A DNA stretch of 10,321 bases from an uncultured Eubacteriales bacterium (GCA_900550705.1 URTG01000053.1:1-10321); one strand, 5' to 3'; counted from the stretch's first letter, positions 1-6,636 are shown. The notes: generated from the letters alone by a model not told the origin. Numbers and translations are program-made.

Positions 1-61
1 GGGGGTGGAAATGCGAATATGACCTTCGGGTTTCCCTTACCTGGGATATTTCGGCACTACG

Positions 62-92
62 AAAACGGCCCGCCTCAGATGAGGCGGGCCGT
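62..92 (-). terminator. Rho-independent terminator of the hutI-lrp unit
   Basis: A perfect 12-bp GC-rich stem (65-76 with 81-92, loop AGAT) is followed on the minus strand by TTTT (62-65). It lies about 85 bases past the stop of the Lrp-family gene, so it most likely ends the leftward hutI-lrp transcript. On the plus strand no T-run follows, so it is probably one-directional. Confidence 0.75.
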
Positions 93-176
93 CTGCTTGT
101 CGAAAAGCGGCTCTGTTCCAGTGGAGCGTGCCGAGAAGCGCTCGGCCTTTGCTGCACTGTGCTTGCCTGAGGAGCT

Positions 177-620
177 TTACTTTTGACCGGGGATGGGGAT
201 GTCCTTCACGTCGAAATAGGTTTTCAGCGAGATGGAGGTGTGGGAGTTGCCGAACTGCTTGATGGCGGTCAGCAGCGTCTCCAGCTCCTGCGTCCCTTGG
301 ACCGCAAAGCGCAGGATGGCGTTAAACTCGCCGATCACATGGAAGTGGCTGATGATGGCGGGGTTTTCCTCACAGAACTTGCAGAAGCCGTTGTACTTGT
401 CCGGCTCCGGGGCTACCATGATGAAGCCCGTCATGTTGCAGTTCAGCCGTTCGCGGTCCACATCCACGCGGTAGCTGCGGATCACGCCCTGCTCCTCCAG
501 GCGGCGGGTACGCTCCGACACGGCGGGGGCGGTGAGACCCACCTGGTCGCCGATGCTTTTCAGCGTCGCCCGGCTGTCCCGTTGCAGAATGTTGAGAATT
601 TGATAATCGGTTCGGTCCAT
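177..620 (-). CDS. Lrp/AsnC-family transcriptional regulator
   Basis: A 147-residue protein of the usual Lrp/AsnC length. Residues 1-60 form the N-terminal winged helix-turn-helix: it opens MDRTDYQILNILQRDSR and continues with the recognition-helix segment TAPAVSERTRRLEEQGVI. Residues about 66-140 form the C-terminal RAM (ligand-sensing, oligomerising) domain, with the typical VIGEFNAILRF strand. The start at 620 is supported by a strong ribosome binding site (AGAGGAG, 631-637) 10 bases upstream. It lies 33 bases downstream of hutI with no promoter or terminator visible between, so the two are probably co-transcribed. Family members sense amino acids or related small molecules. Histidine, urocanate, glutamate or formimino-glutamate is a plausible ligand from context only. 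Family assignment is firm; ligand and targets are unknown. Confidence 0.93.
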   Translation of the reverse strand: MDRTDYQILNILQRDSRATLKSIGDQVGLTAPAVSERTRRLEEQGVIRSYRVDVDRERLNCNMTGFIMVAPEPDKYNGFCKFCEENPAIISHFHVIGEFNAILRFAVQGTQELETLLTAIKQFGNSHTSISLKTYFDVKDIPIPGQK

Positions 621-653
621 ATCGGTAATACTCCTCTCATGCGCTCCGCGGGT

Positions 654-1883
654 TTAAGCGATGACCGCACCCTTCTTGATGACCGTCTTGGCCAGGTTGC
701 TGCCCACGCGGTAGCAGATATAGTCCAGATCGGGGGCGTCCCAGATCACCAGGTCGCCCTGCTTGCCGGCCTCCACAGAACCCACCTTGTCCGCCATGTC
801 GATGGCGGCCGCGCCGTTCAGGGTCACGGCGGTAAGGACCTCCTCGGGGGTCAGCTTATACTTCAGGCAGCCCAGGTTGATGACGAACTGCAGGTTCAGG
901 CAGGGGCAGGAGCCGGGGTTGAAGTCGGTGGCCATCGCCACGGCCACGCCGGCGTTCACCATGTCCCGGGCGGGGGCGAAGGTGGCACCCAGGTTGAAGC
1001 TGGTGGCGGGCAGCAGGCAGGCGATGGTGCCGCCCTTGGCCATGCTGGCAATGCCCTCGGGGGGGCAGACGATCAGGTGCTCGGCGGAGATCGCGCCGAT
1101 CTCACCGGCCAGCTGAGAGCCGCCGATGGCCTCGATCTCGTCGGCGTGGATCTTGGGCCTCAGACCGTACTTCAGACCGGCCTCCAGCACCTGGCGGGAC
1201 TCCTCCACGGTGAAGGTATCGGCCTCGCAGAACACGTCGCAGAACTTGGCGATGCCCTGCTCCTTGACCTTGGGCATCATCTCCTCGCACACCAGGCGGA
1301 TGTACTCGGCGCGGTTGGCCTTATACTCGGCGGGCACCAGGTGGGCGCCCATGAAGGTGGCGACCATGTCCACAGGCAGGCGGTCGTTCAAATCCTTGAT
1401 GACCTGAAGGGCCTTCAGCTCGTGGTCGGTGGCCAGGCCGTAGCCGCTCTTGGCCTCTACGGTGGTGACGCCGAAGCCCATCATCTCCTTCAGGGCCTTC
1501 TCGGCCTTGGCGGCCAGCTCCTCCTCGGTGGCCTGACGGGTGGCGTTGGTGGTGGACTGGATGCCGCCGCCGGCGTTCTGGATCTCCAGATAGGTCTTGC
1601 CGTGGAGCTTCATGCCCAGCTCGTTCTGCCGCCAGCCGCCGAAGATCAGGTGGGTGTGGGCATCCACCAGGCCGGGGGTGACCAGGTTGCCCTCGGCGTC
1701 GATGACCTTGGCGTCGGCCACCTCGGGGGCAGCACCGGTGCCCACCTGGGCGATCATGCCGTCTTCCACCAGGACCCAGGCGTCCTTGGTGATCTGAATG
1801 TCGCCCTGCTCGGCACCCTTCTTGGCGGTCTTACCGGTGGGGGTGGCCAGCATTCCGATGTTCTTGACCAGTAAACGGTTCAT
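654..1883 (-). CDS. hutI: Imidazolonepropionase (HutI)
   Basis: Hydrolyses 4-imidazolone-5-propionate to N-formimino-L-glutamate, the third step of histidine breakdown, in the cytoplasm. The 409-residue product has the length and layout of the metal-dependent amidohydrolase superfamily. Visible are the metal-binding VDAHTH motif (His76, His78), FMGAHLVPAEY (His181), KIHADE (His246), SAEHL (His269) and the late Asp in ATDFNPGS (Asp320). The signature NLQFVINLGCLKYKLTPEEVLTA segment typical of HutI follows. The start at 1883 has a ribosome binding site GAAAGGA (1894-1900) 10 bases upstream. It is separated from hutU by a terminator and has its own promoter-like region, and it is probably co-transcribed with the downstream Lrp-family gene. 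All key metal ligands appear intact, so it should be active. Confidence 0.97.
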   Translation of the reverse strand: MNRLLVKNIGMLATPTGKTAKKGAEQGDIQITKDAWVLVEDGMIAQVGTGAAPEVADAKVIDAEGNLVTPGLVDAHTHLIFGGWRQNELGMKLHGKTYLEIQNAGGGIQSTTNATRQATEEELAAKAEKALKEMMGFGVTTVEAKSGYGLATDHELKALQVIKDLNDRLPVDMVATFMGAHLVPAEYKANRAEYIRLVCEEMMPKVKEQGIAKFCDVFCEADTFTVEESRQVLEAGLKYGLRPKIHADEIEAIGGSQLAGEIGAISAEHLIVCPPEGIASMAKGGTIACLLPATSFNLGATFAPARDMVNAGVAVAMATDFNPGSCPCLNLQFVINLGCLKYKLTPEEVLTAVTLNGAAAIDMADKVGSVEAGKQGDLVIWDAPDLDYICYRVGSNLAKTVIKKGAVIA

Positions 1884-1902
1884 GTTGTTATCGTCCTTTC
1901 TA

Positions 1903-1921
1903 AAGCAGAATGGCTCTGCTT
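1903..1921 (-). other. Hairpin at the predicted 5' end of the hutI mRNA
   Basis: A 7-bp stem (AAGCAGA / TCTGCTT, 1903-1909 with 1915-1921) with a 5-base loop lies just upstream of the hutI ribosome binding site. If transcription starts about 7 bases after the TATAAT at 1928-1933, the hairpin begins at the first transcribed bases. A stem there could protect the mRNA from 5'-end decay. That role is inferred. Confidence 0.4.
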
Positions 1922-1927
1922 CTTTAC

Positions 1928-1974
1928 ATTATAAAGCCCATGTATAGAAAACCATATTTTCCGGGCTTTGTCAA
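1928..1974 (-). promoter_or_regulatory. hutI promoter region with inverted repeat
   Basis: On the minus strand there is a perfect -10 hexamer TATAAT (1928-1933) and a perfect -35-type hexamer TTGACA (1969-1974), but 35 bases separate them, about twice the normal spacing. Between them an inverted repeat AAAGCCC (1933-1939) / GGGCTTT (1963-1969) abuts both hexamers. The most likely reading is a promoter using TATAAT with a poor -35 and needing an activator, or controlled by a protein binding the dyad. Confidence 0.5.
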
Positions 1975-1978
1975 GGTT

Positions 1979-2010
1979 AAAAAAGGGGGCGTGGAACCAC
2001 GCCCCCTTTT
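1979..2010 (-). terminator. Rho-independent terminator after hutU
   Basis: A perfect stem (1981-1994 with 1997-2010, effective loop of about four bases) with a core of GGGGGCGTGG is followed on the minus strand by six T residues (1979-1984). It begins 24 bases past the hutU stop and separates hutU from hutI, making hutU its own transcription unit. The T-rich end on the plus strand is shorter, and no plus-strand gene ends here. Confidence 0.88.
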
Positions 2011-2034
2011 CAGGTATTGTCAGTTATTCGGAGC

Positions 2035-4062
2035 TTAGCCCTTCATGGTCTTCACAGCCTCGGCAACGACAGCGTCGTCAGCCACATAAGGCATGGTGAT
2101 GTGATCCTGACCCTTGTACAGCTCGTTGTACTCGGCAACGGTGCTCAGGGCGTTCTCGTTGCGAGCCCAAGCGCGGCGGGAAACGCCGATCATGGTGTCC
2201 CAAGGCATAGCCATCTTCAGGATGGTGTCGACGCGCTCAGAGCCGTCCAGAACCATGCCGAAGCCGCCGTTGATGGAGTTGCCGATACCGGTGCCGCCGC
2301 CGTTGTGCAGAGCGATGTAGCTCATGCCGCGGGCCGCGTTGCCAGCGTAGCACTGGGTAGCCATCTCAGCCATGATGTTGGAGCCGTCCTTGATGTTGGA
2401 GGTCTCACGGAAGGGGGCGTCGGTTCCGCCGGTATCGTGGTGGTCACGGCCAAGGATAACGGGACCGATCTCGCCGTTGCGGACCATCTCGTTGAACTTC
2501 AGGGCCAGGTTCATACGGCCCATGGCATCCTGATACAGGATACGGCACTGGGTACCGACGACCAGCTTGTTCTTCTCCGCGTCACGGACCCAGACATAGT
2601 TGTCATAGTCCTGATAGCGGCGGTTGTGGGCCTTGATATACTCGGCAGCGGCCATATCGGTCTTGTGCAGGTCCTCGGGGTTCCGGGACAGGCAGCACCA
2701 ACGGAAGGGGCCATAGCCGAAGTCGAACAGGCAGGGACCCAGGATGTCTTCCACGTAGGAGGGGAAGACGAAGCCGTCCAGGTCGTTCTCGCCGTTCTTG
2801 CAGATGCTCTTGATGCCGGTGTCGTACACGGCCTTCAGGAAGCTGTTGCCGTAGTCGAAGAAGTAGGTGCCCTTCTCGTGCAGCTTGCAGATCATCTCAT
2901 AGTGATGCTGCAGGGTCTTGTTGACCAGCTCAACGAACTTCTCGGGGTCCTTGTCCAGCATCTCGGTGCGCTCCTCGAAGGTCAGGCCCTGGGGGCAGTA
3001 GCCGCCGTCATAGGGGACGTGGCAGGAGGTCTGGTCGGACAGCAGATCGACGTGGATGTTGTTGTTGTACAGGTACTCCAGCAGGTCCACGATGTTGCCG
3101 TGATAGGCGACAGCGCAGGGCTTCTTGGCGTCCATGTGCTCCTTGGCGATCTTCCAGGCCTCCTCCAGGCTGCCGGTGCGGTGGCTGACCCAGCCCTGGG
3201 TGTAACGGGTCTCGATCCGGGAGTCGTCCACCTCGGCGATGATGGAAGCGGCGCCGGCGATCTCAGCGGCCTTGCCCTGAGCGCCGGACATACCGCCCAG
3301 ACCGGCGGAGACGAACAGACGGCCGGCCAGGTTGCCATCCTGAGGAATGCCCAGCTTCAGACGGCCGGCGTTCAGCAGGGTGTTGAAGGTGCCGTGCACG
3401 ATGCCCTGAGGACCGATGTACATCCAGCCGCCGGCGGTCATCTGGCCGTAGTTGGCGACGCCCAGAGCGGCAGCGCGGTTGAAGTTCTTCTGGTCATCGA
3501 AGGTGCCGACCATCAGGCCGTTGGAGATGATGACACGGGGAGCCATCTTGTGGCTGTGGAACAGGCCCATGGGGTGACCGGACATCACAACCAGAGTCTG
3601 CTCGTCGGTCATGATCTCCAGGTACTTCTTGATCAGGCGGTACTGCATCCAGTTCTGGCAGACCTGACCGGTCTCACCGTAGGTGACCAGCTCATAGGGA
3701 TACAGGGCGATGTCGAAGTCCAGGTTGTTGTCGATCATGACCTGGATGGCGCGGCCCTCAATGCACTGGCTCTTGTACTCGTCGATAGGCTTGCCGTACA
3801 GCTTGCCCTCGGGACGGAAGCGGTAGCCATAAATACGGCCATGCTCCTCCAGCTCCTGAGCGAACTCCTTCGCCATCTGGGCGTGGTGGTCAGGATGGAT
3901 ATAACGCAGCGCGTTCTTGATGGCCAGAGCCTTATCGGCCTCAGTCAGGTGAGACTCACGGCGAGGCGCGCGGCGGTAGCTGGGATCGAACTTCGGATAC
4001 TCGGGAAGATCGTAATCCAGCTTGATGGTCATTGCATCGTCAATGTTGATGTTGCTGATCAT
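2035..4062 (-). CDS. hutU: Urocanate hydratase, long form (HutU)
   Basis: Adds water to urocanate to give 4-imidazolone-5-propionate, using tightly bound NAD+ as an electrophile, in the cytoplasm. The 675-residue product is much longer than the roughly 555-residue classical urocanase and matches the long form seen in Clostridia and relatives. Visible are the glycine-rich NAD+ motif GLGGMSGAQGKA (about 254-265), GPFRWCCLSRNPEDLHKTD (about 451-469), GRDHHDTGG (about 538-546) and HNGGGTGIGNS (about 586-596). An upstream ATG at 4077 is in frame, but it lies against the GGGGGT that serves as ribosome binding site for the ATG at 4062 (7-base spacer), so 4062 is preferred. The usual ARICW cysteine segment reads CRILY here. 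Monocistronic, read divergently from the LysR-type regulator. Confidence 0.96.
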   Translation of the reverse strand: MISNINIDDAMTIKLDYDLPEYPKFDPSYRRAPRRESHLTEADKALAIKNALRYIHPDHHAQMAKEFAQELEEHGRIYGYRFRPEGKLYGKPIDEYKSQCIEGRAIQVMIDNNLDFDIALYPYELVTYGETGQVCQNWMQYRLIKKYLEIMTDEQTLVVMSGHPMGLFHSHKMAPRVIISNGLMVGTFDDQKNFNRAAALGVANYGQMTAGGWMYIGPQGIVHGTFNTLLNAGRLKLGIPQDGNLAGRLFVSAGLGGMSGAQGKAAEIAGAASIIAEVDDSRIETRYTQGWVSHRTGSLEEAWKIAKEHMDAKKPCAVAYHGNIVDLLEYLYNNNIHVDLLSDQTSCHVPYDGGYCPQGLTFEERTEMLDKDPEKFVELVNKTLQHHYEMICKLHEKGTYFFDYGNSFLKAVYDTGIKSICKNGENDLDGFVFPSYVEDILGPCLFDFGYGPFRWCCLSRNPEDLHKTDMAAAEYIKAHNRRYQDYDNYVWVRDAEKNKLVVGTQCRILYQDAMGRMNLALKFNEMVRNGEIGPVILGRDHHDTGGTDAPFRETSNIKDGSNIMAEMATQCYAGNAARGMSYIALHNGGGTGIGNSINGGFGMVLDGSERVDTILKMAMPWDTMIGVSRRAWARNENALSTVAEYNELYKGQDHITMPYVADDAVVAEAVKTMKG

Positions 4063-4107
4063 GTTGATTACCCCCATTTGTTAATTTTTTCTCATTGTAG
4101 GACGTGT

Positions 4108-4136
4108 TTTATAAATCAAAACCGCCCTTCAGACAA
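4108..4136 (-). promoter_or_regulatory. Predicted hutU promoter
   Basis: On the minus strand a -35 TTGTCT (4131-4136) and a -10 TATAAA (4108-4113) are separated by exactly 17 bases. The predicted mRNA start is near 4101, giving a leader of about 40 bases to the hutU start. The -35 is only four of six consensus, consistent with a need for an activator such as the divergent LysR-type protein. Confidence 0.55.
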
Positions 4137-4145
4137 TCACATTTT

Positions 4146-4180
4146 AACCGATATTCCCAAAAAAGGAAAGTACCGATATT
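4146..4180. promoter_or_regulatory. Direct repeats and dyad, candidate operator
   Basis: Two near-identical decamers, AACCGATATT (4146-4155) and TACCGATATT (4171-4180), are offset by 25 bases. Between them is a dyad TTCC-N7-GGAA (4154-4168), which also fits the T-N11-A rule for LysR-type sites. The block sits just upstream of the predicted hutU -35, where LysR-type activators usually bind. Protein and function are inferred. Confidence 0.4.
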
Positions 4181-4186
4181 ATATAT

Positions 4187-4215
4187 TTGACATACCGGAA
4201 AAGTATGTGTAAAAT
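4187..4215 (+). promoter_or_regulatory. lysR promoter with internal LysR box
   Basis: A perfect -35 TTGACA (4187-4192) and a -10 TAAAAT (4210-4215) have an ideal 17-base spacer. The spacer contains the dyad ATAC-N7-GTAT (4192-4206), which exactly matches the consensus for BenM/CatM-type LysR regulators. A regulator bound here would cover the promoter, which is the usual negative autoregulation of LysR-type genes. The predicted start near 4222 leaves a leader of about 130 bases before the coding region. Confidence 0.65.
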
Positions 4216-4354
4216 GTCAGTAGTATTTTTCAGGTGCGGCAAGGCTTTCCGCTCCTTTCCCCCTTTTGGTATTGTGCATTGTCACCATAGATTTTTTCCC
4301 GTTTCTTCCGTGAAAAAGGACGATTTTCTTTCATGTAGTAGCGAGGTACATTGT

Positions 4355-5284
4355 ATGAATTTCAGACAGCTAGAGTATTTTGTGGCCGTAGCCGACGCAA
4401 AAAGTATATCGAAGGCCGCCCGGGACCTTCACGTCGCCCAGCCCCCGGTGAGCCGGCAGATCGCCATGCTGGAGGACGATCTGGGAGCCTGCCTGTTCCT
4501 GCGGAACAACAAGGGCATCGAGCTTACCGAGGCCGGCCAGTGCCTCTACCAGCAGGCCCAGCAGATGTTCCAGAGCCTGCGGATGATGACCGACAGCGTG
4601 AAGGACGTGGCCGCCGGCATCCGGGGCCAGCTGAAGATCGGCATCGTCTATTCCGACGTTCCCGTGGTGCTGGAGCACCTGCGGGAGTATCACGAGCAGT
4701 ATCCCCAGGTGGAGCTGTACATCCGTCTGGGCTCCCCCAAGGATCTGCTGGACGACCTGAACCGGGGGGAGCTGCACCTGCTGTTCCTCCGCAGCCAGAG
4801 CGAGGACTCCCCCGGTCTCCGGGTCCATGTGCTGGGGGAGGACCCCCTGGAGCTGGTGATGTGCGAGGAGCTGGACCCCACCCCCGGCGAGCCCGACGTG
4901 CCCATCCAGGCGCTGAAGACCACCCCCATGTGCCTGCTCCGCAGCGACGATCTGTGGAACTACGGCAGGTCTCTGCTGGGGGAGTGCCAGCGGGAGGGCT
5001 TCTCCCCCAACATCGTCTGCCAGTGCTACGACACCCCGATGGCCATGCAGATGGTCCGGGCGGGCTTCGGCATCAGCTATCTGCCCCGGTCCATCATCGC
5101 CACCCAGCCCAATTCCGGCCTGTACTCCAAGCCCGTCCGGGGGCTGGACGCCAAGTCCTACCCCATCCTCACCTGGAGCAATAACCTCTATTATGCAAAC
5201 TGCGTCCAGCAGTTCATCGACCTGGCCAAATCCTCCTGGTACCACTGGATGCCGGACGGCGGCTCCCGGCGGCAGCACGCCTGA
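4355..5284 (+). CDS. LysR-type transcriptional regulator
   Basis: A 309-residue protein of standard LysR-family length. The N-terminus MNFRQLEYFVAVAD, then SISKAARDLHVAQPPVSRQI (about 17-36) and LFLRNNKGIELTEAG, is the family's winged helix-turn-helix. Residues about 90-300 form the two-lobed periplasmic-binding-protein-like effector domain. The start at 4355 is chosen because the family signature begins there; a GAGG (4343-4346) lies 8 bases upstream, a modest ribosome binding site. The frame stays open upstream, but those residues resemble no LysR N-terminus. Its gene is divergent from hutU and precedes ftcD, the usual setting for a LysR-type activator of neighbouring catabolic genes. Urocanate is the inferred effector, since it induces many hut systems, but nothing in the sequence shows ligand identity. 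Confidence 0.93.
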   Translation: MNFRQLEYFVAVADAKSISKAARDLHVAQPPVSRQIAMLEDDLGACLFLRNNKGIELTEAGQCLYQQAQQMFQSLRMMTDSVKDVAAGIRGQLKIGIVYSDVPVVLEHLREYHEQYPQVELYIRLGSPKDLLDDLNRGELHLLFLRSQSEDSPGLRVHVLGEDPLELVMCEELDPTPGEPDVPIQALKTTPMCLLRSDDLWNYGRSLLGECQREGFSPNIVCQCYDTPMAMQMVRAGFGISYLPRSIIATQPNSGLYSKPVRGLDAKSYPILTWSNNLYYANCVQQFIDLAKSSWYHWMPDGGSRRQHA

Positions 5285-5348
5285 AGAAAAGTGTGCTGAC
5301 TGCGAAAAATCACCTGATATTTTTCAGGACTTCGTCAGGCTGTTTCAG

Positions 5349-5375
5349 CATCGACTTCTCGTGCGATGATTTTTT
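5349..5375 (+). terminator. Probable terminator after lysR
   Basis: A short stem CATCG(AC)/(GT)CGATG with one bulged G (5349-5355 with 5361-5368, loop TTCTC) is followed by ATTTTTT. It is weak in GC but the T-run is good. It lies about 65 bases past the regulator stop and upstream of the promoter at 5431-5459. Confidence 0.5.
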
Positions 5376-5430
5376 GTGCTTTTAGTTAAAAATTTTAATT
5401 CAGAATCCGCAAAAGCCTTTGCGTTGGGAA

Positions 5431-5459
5431 TTGCAAGTTTGGCCATTTTCTGTTAAAAT
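5431..5459 (+). promoter_or_regulatory. Predicted ftcD promoter
   Basis: A -35 TTGCAA (5431-5436), a 17-base spacer and a -10 TAAAAT (5454-5459) preceded by TGT, an extended -10 element. A very A/T-rich stretch with a TTAAAA-A-TTTTAA dyad (5386-5398) lies upstream and could act as an UP element or a binding site. The predicted mRNA start near 5466 gives a leader of about 135 bases before ftcD. Confidence 0.6.
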
Positions 5460-5471
5460 GTAAAAGTAATC

Positions 5472-5556
5472 GGAGCGGTCACACAGATACCGTCCGCCGC
5501 CCTTCTCCGGACGTTCGTTCGTCCGGCGCTGCCGCGGCACGCTGTGCACTCCGCTC
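5472..5556 (+). promoter_or_regulatory. GC-rich foldable 5' leader of ftcD
   Basis: Between an A/T-rich promoter and an A/T-rich ribosome binding region lies a GC-rich block that can fold. A possible closing stem GAGCGG (5473-5478) / CCGCTC (5551-5556) encloses a perfect hairpin CCGGACG-TTCGTT-CGTCCGG (5507-5526) and a small GCAC-GCT-GTGC hairpin (5537-5547). CGGT (5476-5479) could instead pair with ACCG (5489-5492), excluding the closing stem. It matches no riboswitch class I recognise. It may be a regulatory leader or simply a stable structured 5' end. Confidence 0.35.
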
Positions 5557-5599
5557 AGAAATTGTATTTCTATATTATATGAAAGTGGAGGAACTTAAA

Positions 5600-6517
5600 A
5601 TGGCAAAGCTTGTAGAGTGCATCCCCAATTTCAGCTGCAGCAAGGAGAAGGACGAGGCTACTTACAACGCCCTGGTCGAGACCGCCAAGAGCGTGCCCGG
5701 CTGCACCCTGTTTGACGCCCAGACCGACGGCAACCACAACCGCTGCGTCTTCACTCTGATCGGCTCTCCTGAGGCCATCGAGGAGGTCGCCTTCCAGCTG
5801 ACCAAGGTCGCCACCGAGCGCATCGACATGAACCACCACAAGGGCGAGCACAAGCGCATGGGCGCTACCGATGTTATCCCCCTGGTTCCCCAGTCCAAGG
5901 ACGTGTCCGTCGAGGATTGCGTTGAGATGTCCAAGCGTCTGGGCCAGCGCATCTGGAACGAGCTGAAGGTTCCCTCCTTCCTGTATGAGGACTCCGCCAC
6001 CCGTCCCGAGCGCCGCAACCTGGCCACCTGCCGCAAGGGCGAGTTCGAGGGTATGCCCGAGAAGCTGCTGCAGGAGGACTGGGCTCCCGACTTCGGCGAG
6101 CGCAAGATCCACCCCACTGCCGGTATCGTGGCCATCGGCGCCCGTATGCCTCTGGTCGCCTTCAACGTGAATCTGGCTACCTCCGATGTTGAGATCGCCA
6201 AGAAGATCGCCAAGGTCATCCGTGGCTCCTCCGGCGGCTTCCGCAGCTGCAAGGCCATGGGCTTCATGATGGAGGACCGCGGCATCGCTCAGGTCTCCAT
6301 GAACATGGTCAACTATGAGGACACCCCCCTGTACGTCACCTACGAGATGATCAAGGCCCTGGCTGAGCGCTACGGCACCTATGTTCTGGACAGCGAGATC
6401 GTCGGCCTGACCCCCGCCAAGGCCATGATCGACTGCGCCGAGTTCTATCTGAAGGCGCGCGACTTCGACTGCCACAACCAGATCATGGAGTACCACCTGC
6501 TGGATATGCAGGGCTAA
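5600..6517 (+). CDS. ftcD: Glutamate formimidoyltransferase (FtcD), stand-alone
   Basis: Transfers the formimino group from N-formimino-L-glutamate to tetrahydrofolate, giving 5-formimino-THF and glutamate. The 305-residue product corresponds to the transferase half of the bifunctional animal FTCD enzyme, and the cyclodeaminase half is the separate downstream gene. Visible are the opening ECIPNFSCS (6-14), the TDGNHNRCVFTLIG strand (42-55), the active-site region MNHHKGEHKRMGATDVIP (77-94) and HPTAGIVAIGARMPLVAFNVNL (171-192). The start at 5600 has an excellent ribosome binding site GGAGGA (5587-5592) 7 bases upstream, better than the in-frame ATG at 5579. Its substrate is the product of HutI. 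It uses THF, which ties this locus to folate supply. It is the first gene after a good promoter and a foldable leader. Confidence 0.96.
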   Translation: MAKLVECIPNFSCSKEKDEATYNALVETAKSVPGCTLFDAQTDGNHNRCVFTLIGSPEAIEEVAFQLTKVATERIDMNHHKGEHKRMGATDVIPLVPQSKDVSVEDCVEMSKRLGQRIWNELKVPSFLYEDSATRPERRNLATCRKGEFEGMPEKLLQEDWAPDFGERKIHPTAGIVAIGARMPLVAFNVNLATSDVEIAKKIAKVIRGSSGGFRSCKAMGFMMEDRGIAQVSMNMVNYEDTPLYVTYEMIKALAERYGTYVLDSEIVGLTPAKAMIDCAEFYLKARDFDCHNQIMEYHLLDMQG

Positions 6518-6551
6518 GCTGCACACGCAGTAATTGAAGCTTCTGATTTTT

Positions 6552-6600
6552 CCCAGCGCCCCGCTTCTCCTGTGAGGAGCGGGGACCGCCGGGTTTTTTT
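6552..6600 (+). terminator. Terminator-like hairpin between ftcD and fchA
   Basis: An 11-bp stem CCCCGCTTCTC / GAGGAGCGGGG with a CTGT loop is extended at its base by GCG/CGC and CCC/GGG, and the base is followed at once by seven T residues (6594-6600). This is a strong intrinsic terminator by form. The fchA ribosome binding site begins only 20 bases later, so either read-through feeds fchA or an unseen promoter lies within the hairpin region. Confidence 0.8.
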
Positions 6601-6636
6601 CAAAGATCAGGCGCTATGAAAAGGAGAACATTCAAC

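Noticed and set aside
1..61. Possible gene end or element at the left edge
   Set aside because: No supported reading frame, RNA gene or clear dyad is visible in these bases.
130..146. GCCGAG-AAGCG-CTCGGC hairpin between the Lrp-family gene and its terminator
   Set aside because: It has only a 6-bp stem with no T-run in the minus direction. It may be part of the 3' leader structure, but there is too little to call a site.
183..4212. Very long plus-strand open frames opposite hutI and hutU (563 and 731 codons)
   Set aside because: They are mirror frames caused by GC-rich codon bias in the real minus-strand genes. Their products are low-complexity runs rich in Gly, Leu, Val, Gln and His and show no family motifs.
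4187..4354. Upstream extension of the LysR-type regulator from 4187
   Set aside because: The family N-terminus starts at 4355. The extension overlaps the promoter and has no family similarity.
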